Part shown: piece by piece, positions 43,897 through 53,639 of the stretch
Layout: every line of letters begins with the position of its first letter
Numbering within the stretch: the stretch's first letter is position 1
Assembly (NCBI RefSeq): GCF_006438925.1
Contig: NZ_RCZA01000007.1
Span: forward strand, 3,611 to 67,610
Length of the DNA stretch: 64,000 nucleotides
Origin: Pseudomonas mandelii
GTDB taxonomy: Bacteria; Pseudomonadota; Gammaproteobacteria; Pseudomonadales; Pseudomonadaceae
Reading direction: 5' to 3'
Made by a program: the position numbers and the translations under genes
The notes under the pieces: generated by a model
Database searches by the model: none
Seen by the model: the letters and a program-made list of their open reading frames with translations, nothing else
Told to the model about the DNA's origin: nothing

Positions 43897-45180
43897 ATGT
43901 TTACTGCGTTCGCCATTTTTCTCGTCACCATTGTGTTGGTCATTTGGCAGCCCAAGGGACTGGGTGTCGGCTGGAGCGCCTCCTTGGGGGCTGCTCTTGC
44001 ACTGATTGCAGGCGTCGTGACGCTGGACGATATTCCACTGGTGTGGGGCATTGTCTGGAACGCCACCGCTACGTTTATCGCGGTCATCATCATTAGTTTG
44101 TTGCTTGATGAAGCAGGCTTCTTTCAGTGGGCCGCACTGCATGTGGCACGTTGGGCCAAGGGCGATGGTCGTCGCCTGTTCGCTTTCACGGTGCTACTGG
44201 GCGCAGCCGTTTCCGCCCTGTTTGCCAATGACGGTGCGGCGCTGATATTGACCCCCATCGTAATTTCAATACTGCTCGCATTACGCTTTTCGCCCGCGTC
44301 TACCCTGGCGTTTGTCATGGCGGCGGGCTTTATTGCCGACACGGCCAGCCTGCCCCTGGTGGTGTCGAATCTCGTCAATATCGTTTCAGCCGACTACTTC
44401 GGCCTGGGTTTCAGCGAGTACGCTTCGGTCATGGTCCCGGTCAATTTCGTTGCCGTAGGCGCCACTCTGGGGGTGCTGTATTGGTTTTTCCGTCGTGACA
44501 TACCCGAACGTTATTCACTGGATGACCTACAAGATCCACGACGTGCCGTGCGAGACCCGCTGACGTTTCGCGTCGGCTGGATTGTTCTGGGTTTGTTGCT
44601 GATTGGGTTGTTTGCGCTGGAGCCTCTGGGCATTCCGATCAGTGTCATTGCGGCTGTCTGCGCCGCGATGCTGTTCGCCGTTGCGGCGCGTGGGCATGTG
44701 ATTTCAACCCGACGTGTGTTGCGTGAAGCGCCATGGCAGGTCGTAACCTTTTCGCTAGGCATGTACCTGGTGGTTTATGGGCTGAAAAACGCTGGCCTGA
44801 CAACCTATCTGACGGTAGCCCTGAACTACTTTGCCGAATTCGGCATCTGGGGCGCCGCGTTGGGGACTGGTTTTCTCACGGCGTTGCTGTCATCCGGCAT
44901 GAACAACATGCCTACGGTGTTGGTGGGTGCGCTGTCGATTCAGGCCAGTGACGCCACCGGCGTGGTGCGTGAGGCCATGATCTACGCCAATGTCATCGGC
45001 TCCGATCTGGGCCCGAAAATCACGCCTATCGGTAGCCTGGCAACACTGCTCTGGCTGCACGTTCTGGAGCGCAAGGGCATCCGCATCACCTGGGGTTCTT
45101 ACTTCAAGGTGGGTGTCGTTCTGACGCTGCCGATTCTGTTCATCACCTTATCTGCCCTGGCCTTGCGCCTGGGCGTTTAG
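43897..45180 (+). CDS. arsB: arsenite efflux permease ArsB
   Basis: The 427-residue inner-membrane antiporter expels arsenite (and antimonite). It has about 12 helices and the family segments [37 protein letters not shown] and [21 protein letters not shown]. No arsA gene is present, so it works as a secondary, proton-driven carrier. ATG 43897 matches the conserved N-terminus [10 protein letters not shown]; the longer frame from 43816 overlaps arsR. Confidence 0.95.
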   Translation: MFTAFAIFLVTIVLVIWQPKGLGVGWSASLGAALALIAGVVTLDDIPLVWGIVWNATATFIAVIIISLLLDEAGFFQWAALHVARWAKGDGRRLFAFTVLLGAAVSALFANDGAALILTPIVISILLALRFSPASTLAFVMAAGFIADTASLPLVVSNLVNIVSADYFGLGFSEYASVMVPVNFVAVGATLGVLYWFFRRDIPERYSLDDLQDPRRAVRDPLTFRVGWIVLGLLLIGLFALEPLGIPISVIAAVCAAMLFAVAARGHVISTRRVLREAPWQVVTFSLGMYLVVYGLKNAGLTTYLTVALNYFAEFGIWGAALGTGFLTALLSSGMNNMPTVLVGALSIQASDATGVVREAMIYANVIGSDLGPKITPIGSLATLLWLHVLERKGIRITWGSYFKVGVVLTLPILFITLSALALRLGV

Positions 45181-45209
45181 CACTTGCCCGTCTGGAAAGA
45201 GGAGTCGCC

Positions 45210-45680
45210 ATGCGCGTTCTGTTCATGTGTACCGCCAATAGCTGTCGCAGCATTTTGTCCGAAGCGATGTTCAATCATCTCGCACCGCAAGGCTTCCAGG
45301 CGATCAGCGCCGGCAGCTTCCCCAAAGGACAGGTTCTGCCGCGCAGCCTGACCACGTTGCAAGAGGCCGGGATTGCGATCGACGGGTTAAGCAGCAAAGG
45401 CAACGACGCCTTCGAGGCCAACCCGCCGGACATTGTCATCACCGTCTGCGACAAGGCCGCCGGTGAGGCGTGCCCGGTCTACTTCGGGCCGGCTTTGAAG
45501 GCCCATTGGGGATTGGAGGATCCATCAGAGGTGAAGGGTGATGAGACCGTCGTCGCCGCTGCATTCCACTCGACGCTTGCGCGCATCGAAACGCGCTGCC
45601 GGGCGTTCCTCGCCCTGCCCTTCGCCCAACTTGATCGCGATGCACTGAAACGCGAACTCGACCGCATCAGCACCCTGTAA
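45210..45680 (+). CDS. arsC: thioredoxin-linked arsenate reductase ArsC
   Basis: The 156-residue enzyme reduces arsenate to arsenite. It has the low-molecular-weight phosphatase-type loop C7-T-A-N-S-C-R13 and the redox relay cysteines Cys80 and Cys88 (ITVCDKAAGEACP). These mark the thioredoxin-coupled class rather than the glutaredoxin class. AAGAGGAG precedes ATG 45210. It supplies substrate for the ArsB pump. Confidence 0.94.
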   Translation: MRVLFMCTANSCRSILSEAMFNHLAPQGFQAISAGSFPKGQVLPRSLTTLQEAGIAIDGLSSKGNDAFEANPPDIVITVCDKAAGEACPVYFGPALKAHWGLEDPSEVKGDETVVAAAFHSTLARIETRCRAFLALPFAQLDRDALKRELDRISTL

Positions 45681-45692
45681 CTGGAGCCCCCT

Positions 45693-46385
45693 ATGACCCA
45701 CTCACTGCCTAATCTCGACGCGTCATTGATTCAGTCCATTGCCAGTGACGACGGCCAACACAAGCCAAGAATCCTGTTGCTGTACGGGTCGACCCGCGCA
45801 CGGTCATTCAGTCGGTTGCTGGTCGAAGAAGCAGCCCGTCTGCTCGAACACTTTGGTGCAGAGACGCGGATCTTCAATCCATCGGGACTACCGCTACCGG
45901 ATGACGCACCCAACGATCACCCGAAAGTTCAGGAATTGCTTGAGCTGATGCAATGGTCTGAAGGACAGGTCTGGTGTTCGCCCGAGCGCCACGGCTCAAT
46001 GTCTGCCGTATTCAAGGCGCAGATTGACTGGGTGCCGCTGGCCCTGGGCGCCGTTCGCCCGACCCAAGGAAAAACGCTCGCCGTCATGCAGGTCAGCGGC
46101 GGTTCCCAATCCTTTAACGTGGTGAATCAGCTTCGCGTGCTGGGACGCTGGATGCGTATGTTCACGATCCCTAATCAATCTTCCGTGCCGAAGGCTTATC
46201 TGGAGTTTGACGAAGGCAACCGCATGAAACCGTCCTCGCTGTATGACCGGGTGGTAGACGTCATGGAAGAACTGGTGAAGTTCACGCTGCTGCTGCGCGA
46301 GCGCCCGGACCTGGTTGATCGCTACTCCGAACGCAAGGAGTCAGCGGAAGAACTGACTCAGCGGGTGAATCAACGGTCGATTTGA
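45693..46385 (+). CDS. arsH: arsenical resistance flavoprotein ArsH
   Basis: The 230-residue NADPH-dependent FMN reductase has the [12 protein letters not shown] phosphate-binding loop, the [19 protein letters not shown] segment and [15 protein letters not shown], all diagnostic of ArsH. Known ArsH enzymes oxidise trivalent organoarsenicals and protect against oxidative stress. It closes the ars operon, 12 bases after arsC. Confidence 0.95.
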   Translation: MTHSLPNLDASLIQSIASDDGQHKPRILLLYGSTRARSFSRLLVEEAARLLEHFGAETRIFNPSGLPLPDDAPNDHPKVQELLELMQWSEGQVWCSPERHGSMSAVFKAQIDWVPLALGAVRPTQGKTLAVMQVSGGSQSFNVVNQLRVLGRWMRMFTIPNQSSVPKAYLEFDEGNRMKPSSLYDRVVDVMEELVKFTLLLRERPDLVDRYSERKESAEELTQRVNQRSI

Positions 46386-46470
46386 AAGCTGGGATGAAGC
46401 CAGTAAAGCGTCTGCGATCCACCCGCACTTGTCCTATCCTTCTATCCAACCAACAACTCCGGTCACCGAT

Positions 46471-47181
46471 ATGCCCGCCCCCGAATCCACCCTCCTCGAC
46501 AGCTGGCACCACAACGCCCAATCCTGGATCGAAGCCATCCGCACCGGCGCCATCGAAAGCCGCCTCAAGGTCACCGACCAGGCAATCCTGCTGGCGGTGC
46601 TGGGCCGCCAGCCCGAGCGCGTGCTCGACCTGGGCTGCGGCGAGGGCTGGTTGTTGCGTGCGCTGGCTGAACGGGGCATCGAGGCGGTCGGTGTGGATGG
46701 CGATGCAACGCTGGTCGAGGCGGCGCGGGCGGCGGGCTCTGCGCAGGTGCATCTGGCGAGCTATGAAGCGTTGGTGGAAGCGAAGGTGGACATCGGCCGC
46801 GACTATGACCTGATCTGCGCCAACTTCGCGCTGCTGCACCAGGACATCATCCCTCTGCTCGCGGCCATGAACGCCCTGCTCGCCCCGGGCGGCGCGCTGG
46901 TGATCCAGACGCTGCATCCGTGGACCGCGGCCGCGGGCGACTATCAGGATGGTTGGCGGGAAGAGACCTTCACTGGGTTCAAGGGGCAATGGCAACCCAT
47001 GCCGTGGTATTTCCGCTCCTTGTCCAGTTGGCTCATTGCGCTGGACATGGCCGGTTTTCAGCTGGCCGCCCTGCAGGAGCCGCAGCACCCGCAAAGTCCT
47101 GTGCCACAGTCATTGCTGTTGGTGGCCGAGCAGCGGGGCTCGCTACTCTTCAGTAATTCCCTTCCCTCACCAACCGCCTGA
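46471..47181 (+). CDS. class I SAM-dependent methyltransferase
   Basis: The 236-residue methyltransferase has motif I VLDLGCGEGWLLRAL (about residues 51-65), motif II AVGVDGDATLV, and post-I motifs DYDLICANFALLHQD and LAPGGALVIQT. The N-terminus SLLDSWHHNAQSW-type pattern (here STLLDSWHHNAQSW) is typical of a Methyltransf_11/12 group of unknown substrate. It starts 85 bases after arsH but is not a known ars gene. Its 3' end overlaps the convergent peptidase-like gene by 32 bases. Confidence 0.83.
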   Translation: MPAPESTLLDSWHHNAQSWIEAIRTGAIESRLKVTDQAILLAVLGRQPERVLDLGCGEGWLLRALAERGIEAVGVDGDATLVEAARAAGSAQVHLASYEALVEAKVDIGRDYDLICANFALLHQDIIPLLAAMNALLAPGGALVIQTLHPWTAAAGDYQDGWREETFTGFKGQWQPMPWYFRSLSSWLIALDMAGFQLAALQEPQHPQSPVPQSLLLVAEQRGSLLFSNSLPSPTA

Positions 47182-47728
47182 CCTCAGCCTGTATGGCATA
47201 AGCCGGCGCCTCCACAGCATTGAAATCCTGTGTATACCGCTGGGCAAATCCATCTACCCCCCATTCCTGATACTGCTGCACATGCTTTAATTCGTGAGCC
47301 CAGAGCGCGACGTCCTGCTCTGCGGATTGAGCGTCCCGGAAGAGGATGATGTCGATCAGCGTCACGGCACCGACATCGGGGTTTTGCAGCATGGCATTGG
47401 CGGCGCTGAATTGGCCGTTGTCGCTCACTTTGTAGCTCGCGGCGTCGAGGACGCTGGGGTCGTACCAGCGCAGCAGTTGTTCCCGGATGTGCGGTGGAAT
47501 GGGTTGGATGCCGGCGCTGGCTGCTTCAGCGCGGGCTTGGGTCAGCCACAGCGTCAGGGCAGGTGCCGCGATCTGGTAGATACCATCAGGCACCAGGTCT
47601 GGTAGGCAGATGCAGCCGTCCAGGCACACTTGTTTCTCGCCAGGTGGGCAGGCGTTGGTCTGGGCTGACACGTCAAGAGTCAGGCAAAGAACAAACAGCG
47701 CCACCAGGCGCGTGGTGATGGGCGACAT
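47150..47728 (-). CDS. exported DUF4157-type zinc-peptidase-like protein
   Basis: The 192-residue protein has a signal peptide (about residues 1-22, ending VSA). A short cysteine-rich segment (CPPGEKQVCLDGCICLP) follows, then a domain with the zinc-binding motif H-E-L-K-H (WAHELKHVQQYQEWG) and a downstream Glu in NAVEAPAYAIQAE. This fits DUF4157, a minimal metallopeptidase-like family. The role is unknown. Start ATG 47728 has GGAGCG six bases upstream; the longer frame to 47932 is unsupported. Confidence 0.75.
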   Translation of the reverse strand: MSPITTRLVALFVLCLTLDVSAQTNACPPGEKQVCLDGCICLPDLVPDGIYQIAAPALTLWLTQARAEAASAGIQPIPPHIREQLLRWYDPSVLDAASYKVSDNGQFSAANAMLQNPDVGAVTLIDIILFRDAQSAEQDVALWAHELKHVQQYQEWGVDGFAQRYTQDFNAVEAPAYAIQAEVRRLVREGNY

Positions 47729-47930
47729 TGGGCGCTCCAGGGACGGACGCAGCGCGAACAGTGGGTCACAGTTAATCGACGATCCGCATGGCTTTAGCGT
47801 AGTCCCGAACGAAGCGCCCCCAAGATAATCGCAGGAAGCAACAAACCCCACAGATGCCTCGCATTTATGAGATACAGGCGCCCACTCAAGCATGATAGCC
47901 AGAGGCAGCTTTCGTCCAAGGCGTACCAAC

Positions 47931-47965
47931 AAAAGCCCCGCACTTCAACCGAAGGCGGGGCTTTT
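47931..47965. terminator. bidirectional rho-independent terminator
   Basis: AAAAGCCCCGC (47931-47941) pairs with GCGGGGCTTTT (47955-47965), an 11-bp stem with A/T flanks on both sides. It terminates the alcohol dehydrogenase gene on the minus strand. Confidence 0.9.
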
Positions 47966-47992
47966 GATCTGGCTGGCGTCACTTCACACCGG

Positions 47993-49141
47993 TTACATCG
48001 CGGTATGGAAAATCTGCTCGATCTCGTCCTGATTCGCAGGACGCGGATTGGTAAAGCCGCAGGCATCCTTCATGGCATTGGTTGCCAGGATCGGGATATC
48101 GTCGGCCTTGGCGCCCAGTTCGGCGAGGCCGCTCGGAATACCGACATCCGAAGACAGTTTACGGATGGCGGTGATGGCCGCGGCGGCGCCTTTTTCCGCA
48201 TCCAGATGCTGGGTGTCGACACCCATTGCGTTGGCGATGTCTTTAAACCGGGCCGGGCATACGCTGGCGTTGAAGCTGGCGACATGGGGCAGCAGGATCG
48301 CATTGCAGACGCCGTGGGGCAGGTCGTAGAACCCACCCAGTTGGTGCGCCATGGCGTGGACATAGCCCAGCGAAGCATTGTTGAAGGCCATGCCGGCAAG
48401 AAATTGAGCGTAGGCCATATTTTCCCGGGCTGTCATGTCGTCACCCTGGGCAACGGCAGTGCGCAGGTTGGCCGAGATCAATTCCACGGCCTTAAGTGCA
48501 CAGGCATCGGTGATCGGCGTTGCCGCAGTCGACACGTAGGCTTCGATAGCGTGGGTCAGCGCGTCCATGCCGGTGGCGGCGGTCAGGCCTTTGGGCATGC
48601 CCGCCATCAGCGAAGGATCGTTGACCGACAACAGTGGGGTGACGTTACGGTCGACGATGGCCATTTTCACGTGCCGGACTTCGTCGGTAATGATGCAGAA
48701 ACGGGTCATTTCACTCGCCGTGCCGGCGGTGGTATTGATCGCGATCAACGGCATCTGTGGCTTGGCGGATTGATCCACGCCTTCGTAATCACTGATGTGC
48801 CCGCCGTTGGCGGCGCACAGAGCAATGCCTTTGGCGCAGTCATGGGGTGAACCGCCGCCCAGGGAAATAATGAAATCACAGTCGCTGCGACCCAGCAGCT
48901 CAAGGCCTTTCTCGACATTGCTGACCGTCGGATTCGGTTTGGCGCCATCAAACAGGGTGGAGTTGATGTCCTGCTGGGCCAGAAGGCTGGCTACCTTGGC
49001 GGCCACGCCGGCTTTGGCCAGGCCTGCATCAGTGACGATCAAGGCTTTACGGAAACCATATTTGCGGATTGCGAGCATCGCTTCGTCGAGACTGCCAATG
49101 CCCATCATGTTCACGGATGGAATGAAGAAGGTGCTGCTCAT
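47993..49141 (-). CDS. yiaY: iron-containing alcohol dehydrogenase (group III, YiaY-like)
   Basis: The 382-residue enzyme belongs to the group III iron-dependent alcohol dehydrogenases. The NAD-binding [13 protein letters not shown] motif, [12 protein letters not shown], the metal-ligand region [14 protein letters not shown] and the second ligand region [20 protein letters not shown] are all present. Such enzymes interconvert primary alcohols and aldehydes with NAD. AGAGGA lies 10 bases before ATG 49141, within an A-rich AATAAAAGA stretch that resembles a Crc site. It is transcribed alone and ends at a strong terminator. Confidence 0.93.
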   Translation of the reverse strand: MSSTFFIPSVNMMGIGSLDEAMLAIRKYGFRKALIVTDAGLAKAGVAAKVASLLAQQDINSTLFDGAKPNPTVSNVEKGLELLGRSDCDFIISLGGGSPHDCAKGIALCAANGGHISDYEGVDQSAKPQMPLIAINTTAGTASEMTRFCIITDEVRHVKMAIVDRNVTPLLSVNDPSLMAGMPKGLTAATGMDALTHAIEAYVSTAATPITDACALKAVELISANLRTAVAQGDDMTARENMAYAQFLAGMAFNNASLGYVHAMAHQLGGFYDLPHGVCNAILLPHVASFNASVCPARFKDIANAMGVDTQHLDAEKGAAAAITAIRKLSSDVGIPSGLAELGAKADDIPILATNAMKDACGFTNPRPANQDEIEQIFHTAM

Positions 49142-49434
49142 GATAAATCCTCTTTTATTCTGGAAACCCGGAAATCAGGTGAGGTCTTCTACTCATATCG
49201 CAGGCTGTGAGGCGGGTCTGATTGTCATCATTGACGACGTTCAGCGGGAGACGTGCTACATCAAGTGTTCAGGCGAACAGTGTTTTAAGATGCAGAGGTG
49301 AATGGGCCATCGCAGCCGGTATCTTTTGATCATGGGATTAACCCTAAACCTATGACGCCAGACTGGAATGGTCCTTTAGCTTTCATTGGCACCTCCTTTA
49401 GTACTGGGAGGTAATGCGCAGGACACTCAGAAAC

Positions 49435-50181
49435 TCAACCGTGCACCAGGTAGGCTCCTGACGGAACCCGATATCGCAGCTTCTTGCATTTGCCGGGTTT
49501 GGGCTGATGCCCGGGCGGGCGATCAGGAAACCAGATTCGGCATTTACCCGGAGGCGGCCAATGGCCGCGGGGAATCTCAACCTCATCGTACGCGGGCTCT
49601 GGCTCGACGGAAGCCACTGGCAATTCTCCTTCGGGCCGTGGCCTGCCAGCCGTCGGCGAATCCGATACCCTCTCTGCCTTTGCGCTAGCGAAGTTGCCAG
49701 CGTTGAGTTGTTCAGCAGCGGCCATTTCTGCTTCGCGGCGCTTTTGAGCATCCTCTTCGAGCCCCTTCTGTACGGCGACCAGGTCCTCTTTGGCGTTGGG
49801 TGAGGTACTCGAAGCCTTGGCCTGCTGCGCCGCCTGGATCAATTGGAAGTTGCGGTTGCGTAACTCGACGTTGCGACCAACCCGCATGTTCGAGCGCGCC
49901 GCCAACGTTTCCGCCTGCTGGTACTGCCCCTGCTGAAGACGCAACACACCAAGGTAATGCAGCGTCGCGGGATTGTTCGGCTGGATATGCAGGGCACGCT
50001 CCAGCGTGGCAGCGGCTTGATCCAACTGGCCATTTTCATACTGCCGCGAGGCGGTTTCGATTAGCGTGGTTGATGCGCTGTTACTTTGCGAGGGCGCCTT
50101 TCGCTCGGCAGCAACCGAGCAAAGCGACGCGACGGCGCAGAACACCAGGATGAGACCCGGCAGAAAACTCTTGGTTGGCAT
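49435..50181 (-). CDS. exported TPR-repeat protein with a proline-rich tail
   Basis: The 248-residue protein has a signal peptide (about residues 1-25), two or three TPR-like helical pairs (IETASRQYENGQLDQAAATLERAL; NPATLHYLGVLRLQQGQYQQAE) and a charged coiled region. A C-terminal motif PPPGKCRIWFPDRPPGHQPKPGKC-type follows, cited here by its PPG-x-C and RPPG-x-Q-P-x-PG-x-C signature. The tail motif recurs in other envelope proteins of Pseudomonas. The role is unknown but likely periplasmic binding. Start ATG 50181 is chosen because the signal peptide begins there. Confidence 0.7.
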   Translation of the reverse strand: MPTKSFLPGLILVFCAVASLCSVAAERKAPSQSNSASTTLIETASRQYENGQLDQAAATLERALHIQPNNPATLHYLGVLRLQQGQYQQAETLAARSNMRVGRNVELRNRNFQLIQAAQQAKASSTSPNAKEDLVAVQKGLEEDAQKRREAEMAAAEQLNAGNFASAKAERVSDSPTAGRPRPEGELPVASVEPEPAYDEVEIPRGHWPPPGKCRIWFPDRPPGHQPKPGKCKKLRYRVPSGAYLVHG

Positions 50182-50337
50182 CAGGGGGGCGGACTCGGCT
50201 GATCTAGGACGGCACTGCCATAAACAGGCCACCAGCGCTGCTCGGCATCGCCGATACAGGGCCCCTGTTGACCTGGCCAGTACCCTTAAGTTCCCGCTGC
50301 AACGGCCACTGCCGAAGGCGTGGAATCCGCAGCCTGC

Positions 50338-51294
50338 TCACGCGGATTGTCTGCGCCAGGTGCCGGGTGATGTGCCGAACTGGCGTTTGAATGCGCGACT
50401 GAACGCGGCTTCGGATTCGTAGCCAACCGCAAAGCCAATTTGCGCCACATTACCGCGACCTTCGAGCAGGTGTTGAGCCGCCACATGCATACGCCAGAGC
50501 GTCAGGTATTGCATCGGTGGCTGTCCGACCAATGCCGTGAATCGCTCCGCGAATACCGAGCGCGACATGCCCACTTCAAGCGCCAGGGCTTCTGCCGTCC
50601 AGCCCTCGGTTGGACGAGCATGGAGCAGCGCCAGTGCGCGCCCGACATGCGGATCTCGCAAACCCGCCAGCCACCCGCGCCGCTCAGCCGGGAGGCTCGC
50701 GACATACTGGCTGATGGCTTCGACGAACAGCAATTCGGATAGCTTGGCAATGACCGTAGCCGAGCCGACTCGCCCCGCCGCAATCTCACTGACAGCGAAA
50801 CGGAATGAGCTTTCAATCCAGGCTCCCGAAGCCGTCGCGCGGACATCTAACTTCAATAAGGAAGGCAGCGACGAAAGCAGCGGACTGAACGGTGTTTCAG
50901 AGCCGAGGAATCCGCACAATAACTGTGTGGCCTCGCCGCCCCCGCCGTACTTGATTCTTGAAATGCCGCCGACTTCCGGCAGCTGAATAACTTCGCGCCC
51001 CGACATGGGCGCAATGCTTAGGTCACTGCCAAAAGTATGAACGTCATTGCGAGGAAGCAGAATGAGTTCGCCTGCCCGCACGTCGAGGGTGGCGCCATCG
51101 TCGATTCGTAATTGCATGTGCCCCGCGGCGACAAAATGCGACGCAATGACATGTCGAGGTGCCGCCAGGAACGGTTTGCAATCGTCTGCTGAGATTCTTC
51201 CGCTGATGCACCAGGGCGCAGTGAACTCCGCCTCGAGGAAGACCCCTCCAGACAGCCGAATCACACGCAAGACATCAGAAAGCGCATCCAACAA
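50338..51294 (-). CDS. AraC-family regulator with cupin sensor
   Basis: The 318-residue protein has an N-terminal cupin-like sensing domain of the AraC_binding_2/Cupin_6 type (about 1-190, with HVIASHFVAAGHMQLRID and DVHTFGSD). A C-terminal AraC HTH follows (EALALEVGMSRSVFAERFTA; GQPPMQYLTLWRMHVAAQHL; VGYESEAAFSRAFKRQFG). Members often control the gene next to them. Here the divergent gene encodes a diiron oxygenase-like protein at 51493. Confidence 0.87.
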   Translation of the reverse strand: MLDALSDVLRVIRLSGGVFLEAEFTAPWCISGRISADDCKPFLAAPRHVIASHFVAAGHMQLRIDDGATLDVRAGELILLPRNDVHTFGSDLSIAPMSGREVIQLPEVGGISRIKYGGGGEATQLLCGFLGSETPFSPLLSSLPSLLKLDVRATASGAWIESSFRFAVSEIAAGRVGSATVIAKLSELLFVEAISQYVASLPAERRGWLAGLRDPHVGRALALLHARPTEGWTAEALALEVGMSRSVFAERFTALVGQPPMQYLTLWRMHVAAQHLLEGRGNVAQIGFAVGYESEAAFSRAFKRQFGTSPGTWRRQSA

Positions 51295-51492
51295 TTGCCA
51301 GCCCTCCTTTCCGGAGTCCGGAGCATGTAATCAGGCGCACTGGTCATTCGCCGCCTGAACTGCAAGGCCTAGATTAGCACCAACGCGGACTCGGTGATCG
51401 AAGCTGTCCCAAGAGGCTTAACCCATGCTCATTGGCTCCGACGTTAACCGTAATGGCCCCTTCCAACTCGACCAGGGAAGCAGGAGATCGAT

Positions 51493-52446
51493 ATGAACAC
51501 CGTCGCTACCATAACCAGCTCAGATTCGGGCAACGCCGCCCGTTATGCTCAACTTGTCAGATCATCGAAAAAAGCGGAATGGCAGATCGATCGCGATTTG
51601 CTACAGGAGCGCAGCTTCGACTTCTCGCGCAAATTCTTGCCCGACGGACTATCGCGGATCGACCGCCTGACCTTTCTTACTGCGGACGAGGCGCGCCTGC
51701 TTAGCCAGATTCAGGGCCGAACCTATGCGTATATCTTTGGCCTGGTCGAGCGTTTTATCAGTGCCAAAATGCTCGATCAAGGCCGAGCCCATGTGTTTGA
51801 CGATCAGCTCGCACTCGAAGCGCTGGTGCGCTTTTCCAACGACGAGATCAAGCACCAGGAGCTGTTCCGGCGCATGGAGACAATGATTGGTTCGCAATTG
51901 CCAGCCGGATATCGCCAGGTTGCCGATCCAAACGATGTGGCGCGCTCGGTACTTGAGGCCAGTACCTGGTCGGTGCTGGCGCTGACCTGTCATATCGAGC
52001 TGTTTGTTCAGGCGCACTACACGCAAAGCATCGCCCCGCGGGAGGAGTTGTGCCCACTGTTCAAGGATGTCTTCAAATTTCACTGGAAGGATGAAAGCCG
52101 GCACGTCGTACTCGATGAGCTGGAGTGGAAGGCGGAACACGCAAAACTCTCGCCAGCCGAGCACGAGCAGGCAGTGAGCGATCTGATTGCGCTGGTGGCA
52201 GCCGTCGACGCAATCCTGCAGGCACAATCGGCGTCCGATGCCGACTACTTTATTCGAAATGTTTCACGATCGTTCAGTGTCGATGAGACAGCGCAAATCA
52301 AAGCCTGCGTGCTGAGCGCCTACCGCTGGCAATACATTATTTCGGGCGTGCAGCATCCACACTTTGGCCGGCTGCTTACGCGCATGACAACACCCGCACA
52401 GATGTCCAGGATTCAGGCCGCACTGGCACCCATCATGAGCAATTGA
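51493..52446 (+). CDS. ferritin-like diiron protein (AurF-like oxygenase candidate)
   Basis: The 317-residue helical protein carries carboxylate/histidine clusters typical of ferritin-like diiron enzymes: GLVERFISAKM, DEIKHQELFRRME (E-x-x-H), LTCHIELFVQAHY and DESRHVVLDELEW. The pattern is closest to AurF-type N-oxygenases and related diiron oxygenases, so an oxygen-dependent reaction is likely. The substrate cannot be inferred. GAAGCAGGAGATCGAT gives a good ribosome-binding site. It is divergent from an AraC regulator, and a MAPEG gene follows. Confidence 0.7.
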   Translation: MNTVATITSSDSGNAARYAQLVRSSKKAEWQIDRDLLQERSFDFSRKFLPDGLSRIDRLTFLTADEARLLSQIQGRTYAYIFGLVERFISAKMLDQGRAHVFDDQLALEALVRFSNDEIKHQELFRRMETMIGSQLPAGYRQVADPNDVARSVLEASTWSVLALTCHIELFVQAHYTQSIAPREELCPLFKDVFKFHWKDESRHVVLDELEWKAEHAKLSPAEHEQAVSDLIALVAAVDAILQAQSASDADYFIRNVSRSFSVDETAQIKACVLSAYRWQYIISGVQHPHFGRLLTRMTTPAQMSRIQAALAPIMSN

Positions 52447-52455
52447 TCGACAGGG

Positions 52456-52478
52456 GCGACCGACCGCGCGTCGGTCGC
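52456..52478 (+). terminator. hairpin after the diiron protein gene
   Basis: GCGACCGAC (52456-52464) pairs perfectly with GTCGGTCGC (52470-52478) around a 5-base loop; no T-run. Confidence 0.5.
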
Positions 52479-52526
52479 GCGACAGTGGGATGACGTGCCG
52501 AAAATGATTGATTGAGGATGGCAGCC

Positions 52527-52949
52527 ATGACGATTCCGATGTGGATGCTGCTTGGATTTGCGACCTGGACTTTACTGTTGTTGATGGCAACCGTCGGGGT
52601 GTATCGCTGGGTCAGAATCCTGTTCTCGAATGTTCCGATTGCTTCTTTCCGAAGCGATCAGCTCGAAGGCGAGGATTGGTATCAGCGCGGGACAAGAGCA
52701 CACGCAAACTGTGTGGAAAATCTGCCGGTCTTTGGCGTCATCGTGTTCGTGATTTCAGCCCTTGGTGTCGACGGCCCTGCAGTGAGCTACTTGTCCATAA
52801 TCGTCCTGATCGCTCGCGTGTGCCAGTCTCTGGTTCACGTATCCCATGTGCAAACCGATACGTTCGTGGCGGTTCGGTTTACCTTCTTTTGCGTGCAGTT
52901 GGTCTGTTTTCTAGCGCTCATTGTTATAGCCGCTTGTTACGGCACCTGA
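52527..52949 (+). CDS. MAPEG-family membrane protein
   Basis: The 140-residue protein has four transmembrane helices and the MAPEG segment RAHANCVENLPVFGVIVFV (the R-x-x-N-x-x-E-x-x-P signature). Family members are glutathione-dependent transferases or peroxidases, or eicosanoid enzymes; bacterial functions are mostly unproven. ATG 52527 follows GAGGATGGCAGCC, so GAGG fits as ribosome-binding site. It lies 80 bases after the diiron gene on the same strand. Confidence 0.85.
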   Translation: MTIPMWMLLGFATWTLLLLMATVGVYRWVRILFSNVPIASFRSDQLEGEDWYQRGTRAHANCVENLPVFGVIVFVISALGVDGPAVSYLSIIVLIARVCQSLVHVSHVQTDTFVAVRFTFFCVQLVCFLALIVIAACYGT

Positions 52950-52971
52950 ATACTCAAATAGATCATCGGCA

Positions 52972-53004
52972 CAGCGCGCCCGTCGATCACCGAAGGGCGC
53001 GCTG
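52972..53004 (+). terminator. hairpin after the MAPEG gene
   Basis: CAGCGCGCCC (52972-52981) pairs perfectly with GGGCGCGCTG (52995-53004) around a 13-base loop. It has no T-run, so it is a possible terminator or stabilising structure. Confidence 0.5.
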
Positions 53005-53179
53005 CTGTAGCACAGTTCTGGACGTACAACGTTGGCTATTTAAGCAGTGGCTCCCTAGAACTTTTCCCTATTTATCTGTCTATGTGGATAGGCACATCCG
53101 CTCGGTAAGCGCGAACCCGCAGGCTTCCCGCAGCCAGATGGCCACACGTCCGATTGTCTATCAGAGGTTGTCTTCGCTC

Positions 53180-53581
53180 ATGAAATTTCATGACCCACGG
53201 ATGGTGCTCTTCGGCCTGTTCGCCGCGTTCGCGGCAGTGGGCTCGGCATCAGCAACACAGATGAAGACCTCAACCCCTGTTTTCGCAACAGAAGTCACAG
53301 CCGTTGAGGCTCCTGCCCAGGCCGCCGGCAACCCTTGGCCGACCTTGGCCAGTATGGCCGGCAAGCAGCCAGGGCCGTTGCTTGCCCATGACGACCGATA
53401 CTGGCGTGACGGCCGTTGGCACGATCGTAGAGACGATTGGCGCCGAGACGACTGGCGTAGAGACCAGTGGCGTAGAGAGCAAGCCCGCCGAGAAGCCGAA
53501 CGCGATCGTGATTGGGACCGCCACCAGGATCGGGCCATGCGGCACCGCTACGAGGACGATCCCCGCTACTATCGTCGCTAG
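53180..53581 (+). CDS. exported basic protein rich in Arg, Asp and Trp
   Basis: The 133-residue protein has a signal peptide (about residues 1-25, ending ASA) and a low-complexity C-terminus. There DDWRRDDWRRDQWRREQ-type units alternate charge (residues about 72-133). Similar RcnB/PXPV-like envelope proteins with W-R-D repeats occur in Pseudomonas; the function is unknown. No catalytic motif is visible. The start is supported by the signal peptide more than by the ribosome-binding site, which is 12 bases away. Confidence 0.65.
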   Translation: MKFHDPRMVLFGLFAAFAAVGSASATQMKTSTPVFATEVTAVEAPAQAAGNPWPTLASMAGKQPGPLLAHDDRYWRDGRWHDRRDDWRRDDWRRDQWRREQARREAERDRDWDRHQDRAMRHRYEDDPRYYRR

Positions 53582-53639
53582 GCGCAGACGATGTCCGGAC
53601 TAGACTCGCTCATCCTGTAGCCCTGCCATACTGTTCAGC

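Noticed and set aside
52508-53581. Single 357-codon ORF covering the MAPEG gene and the W-R-D protein
   Set aside because: The first two thirds are a shifted reading of the MAPEG gene and noncoding DNA. The real gene begins at ATG 53180 with a signal peptide.
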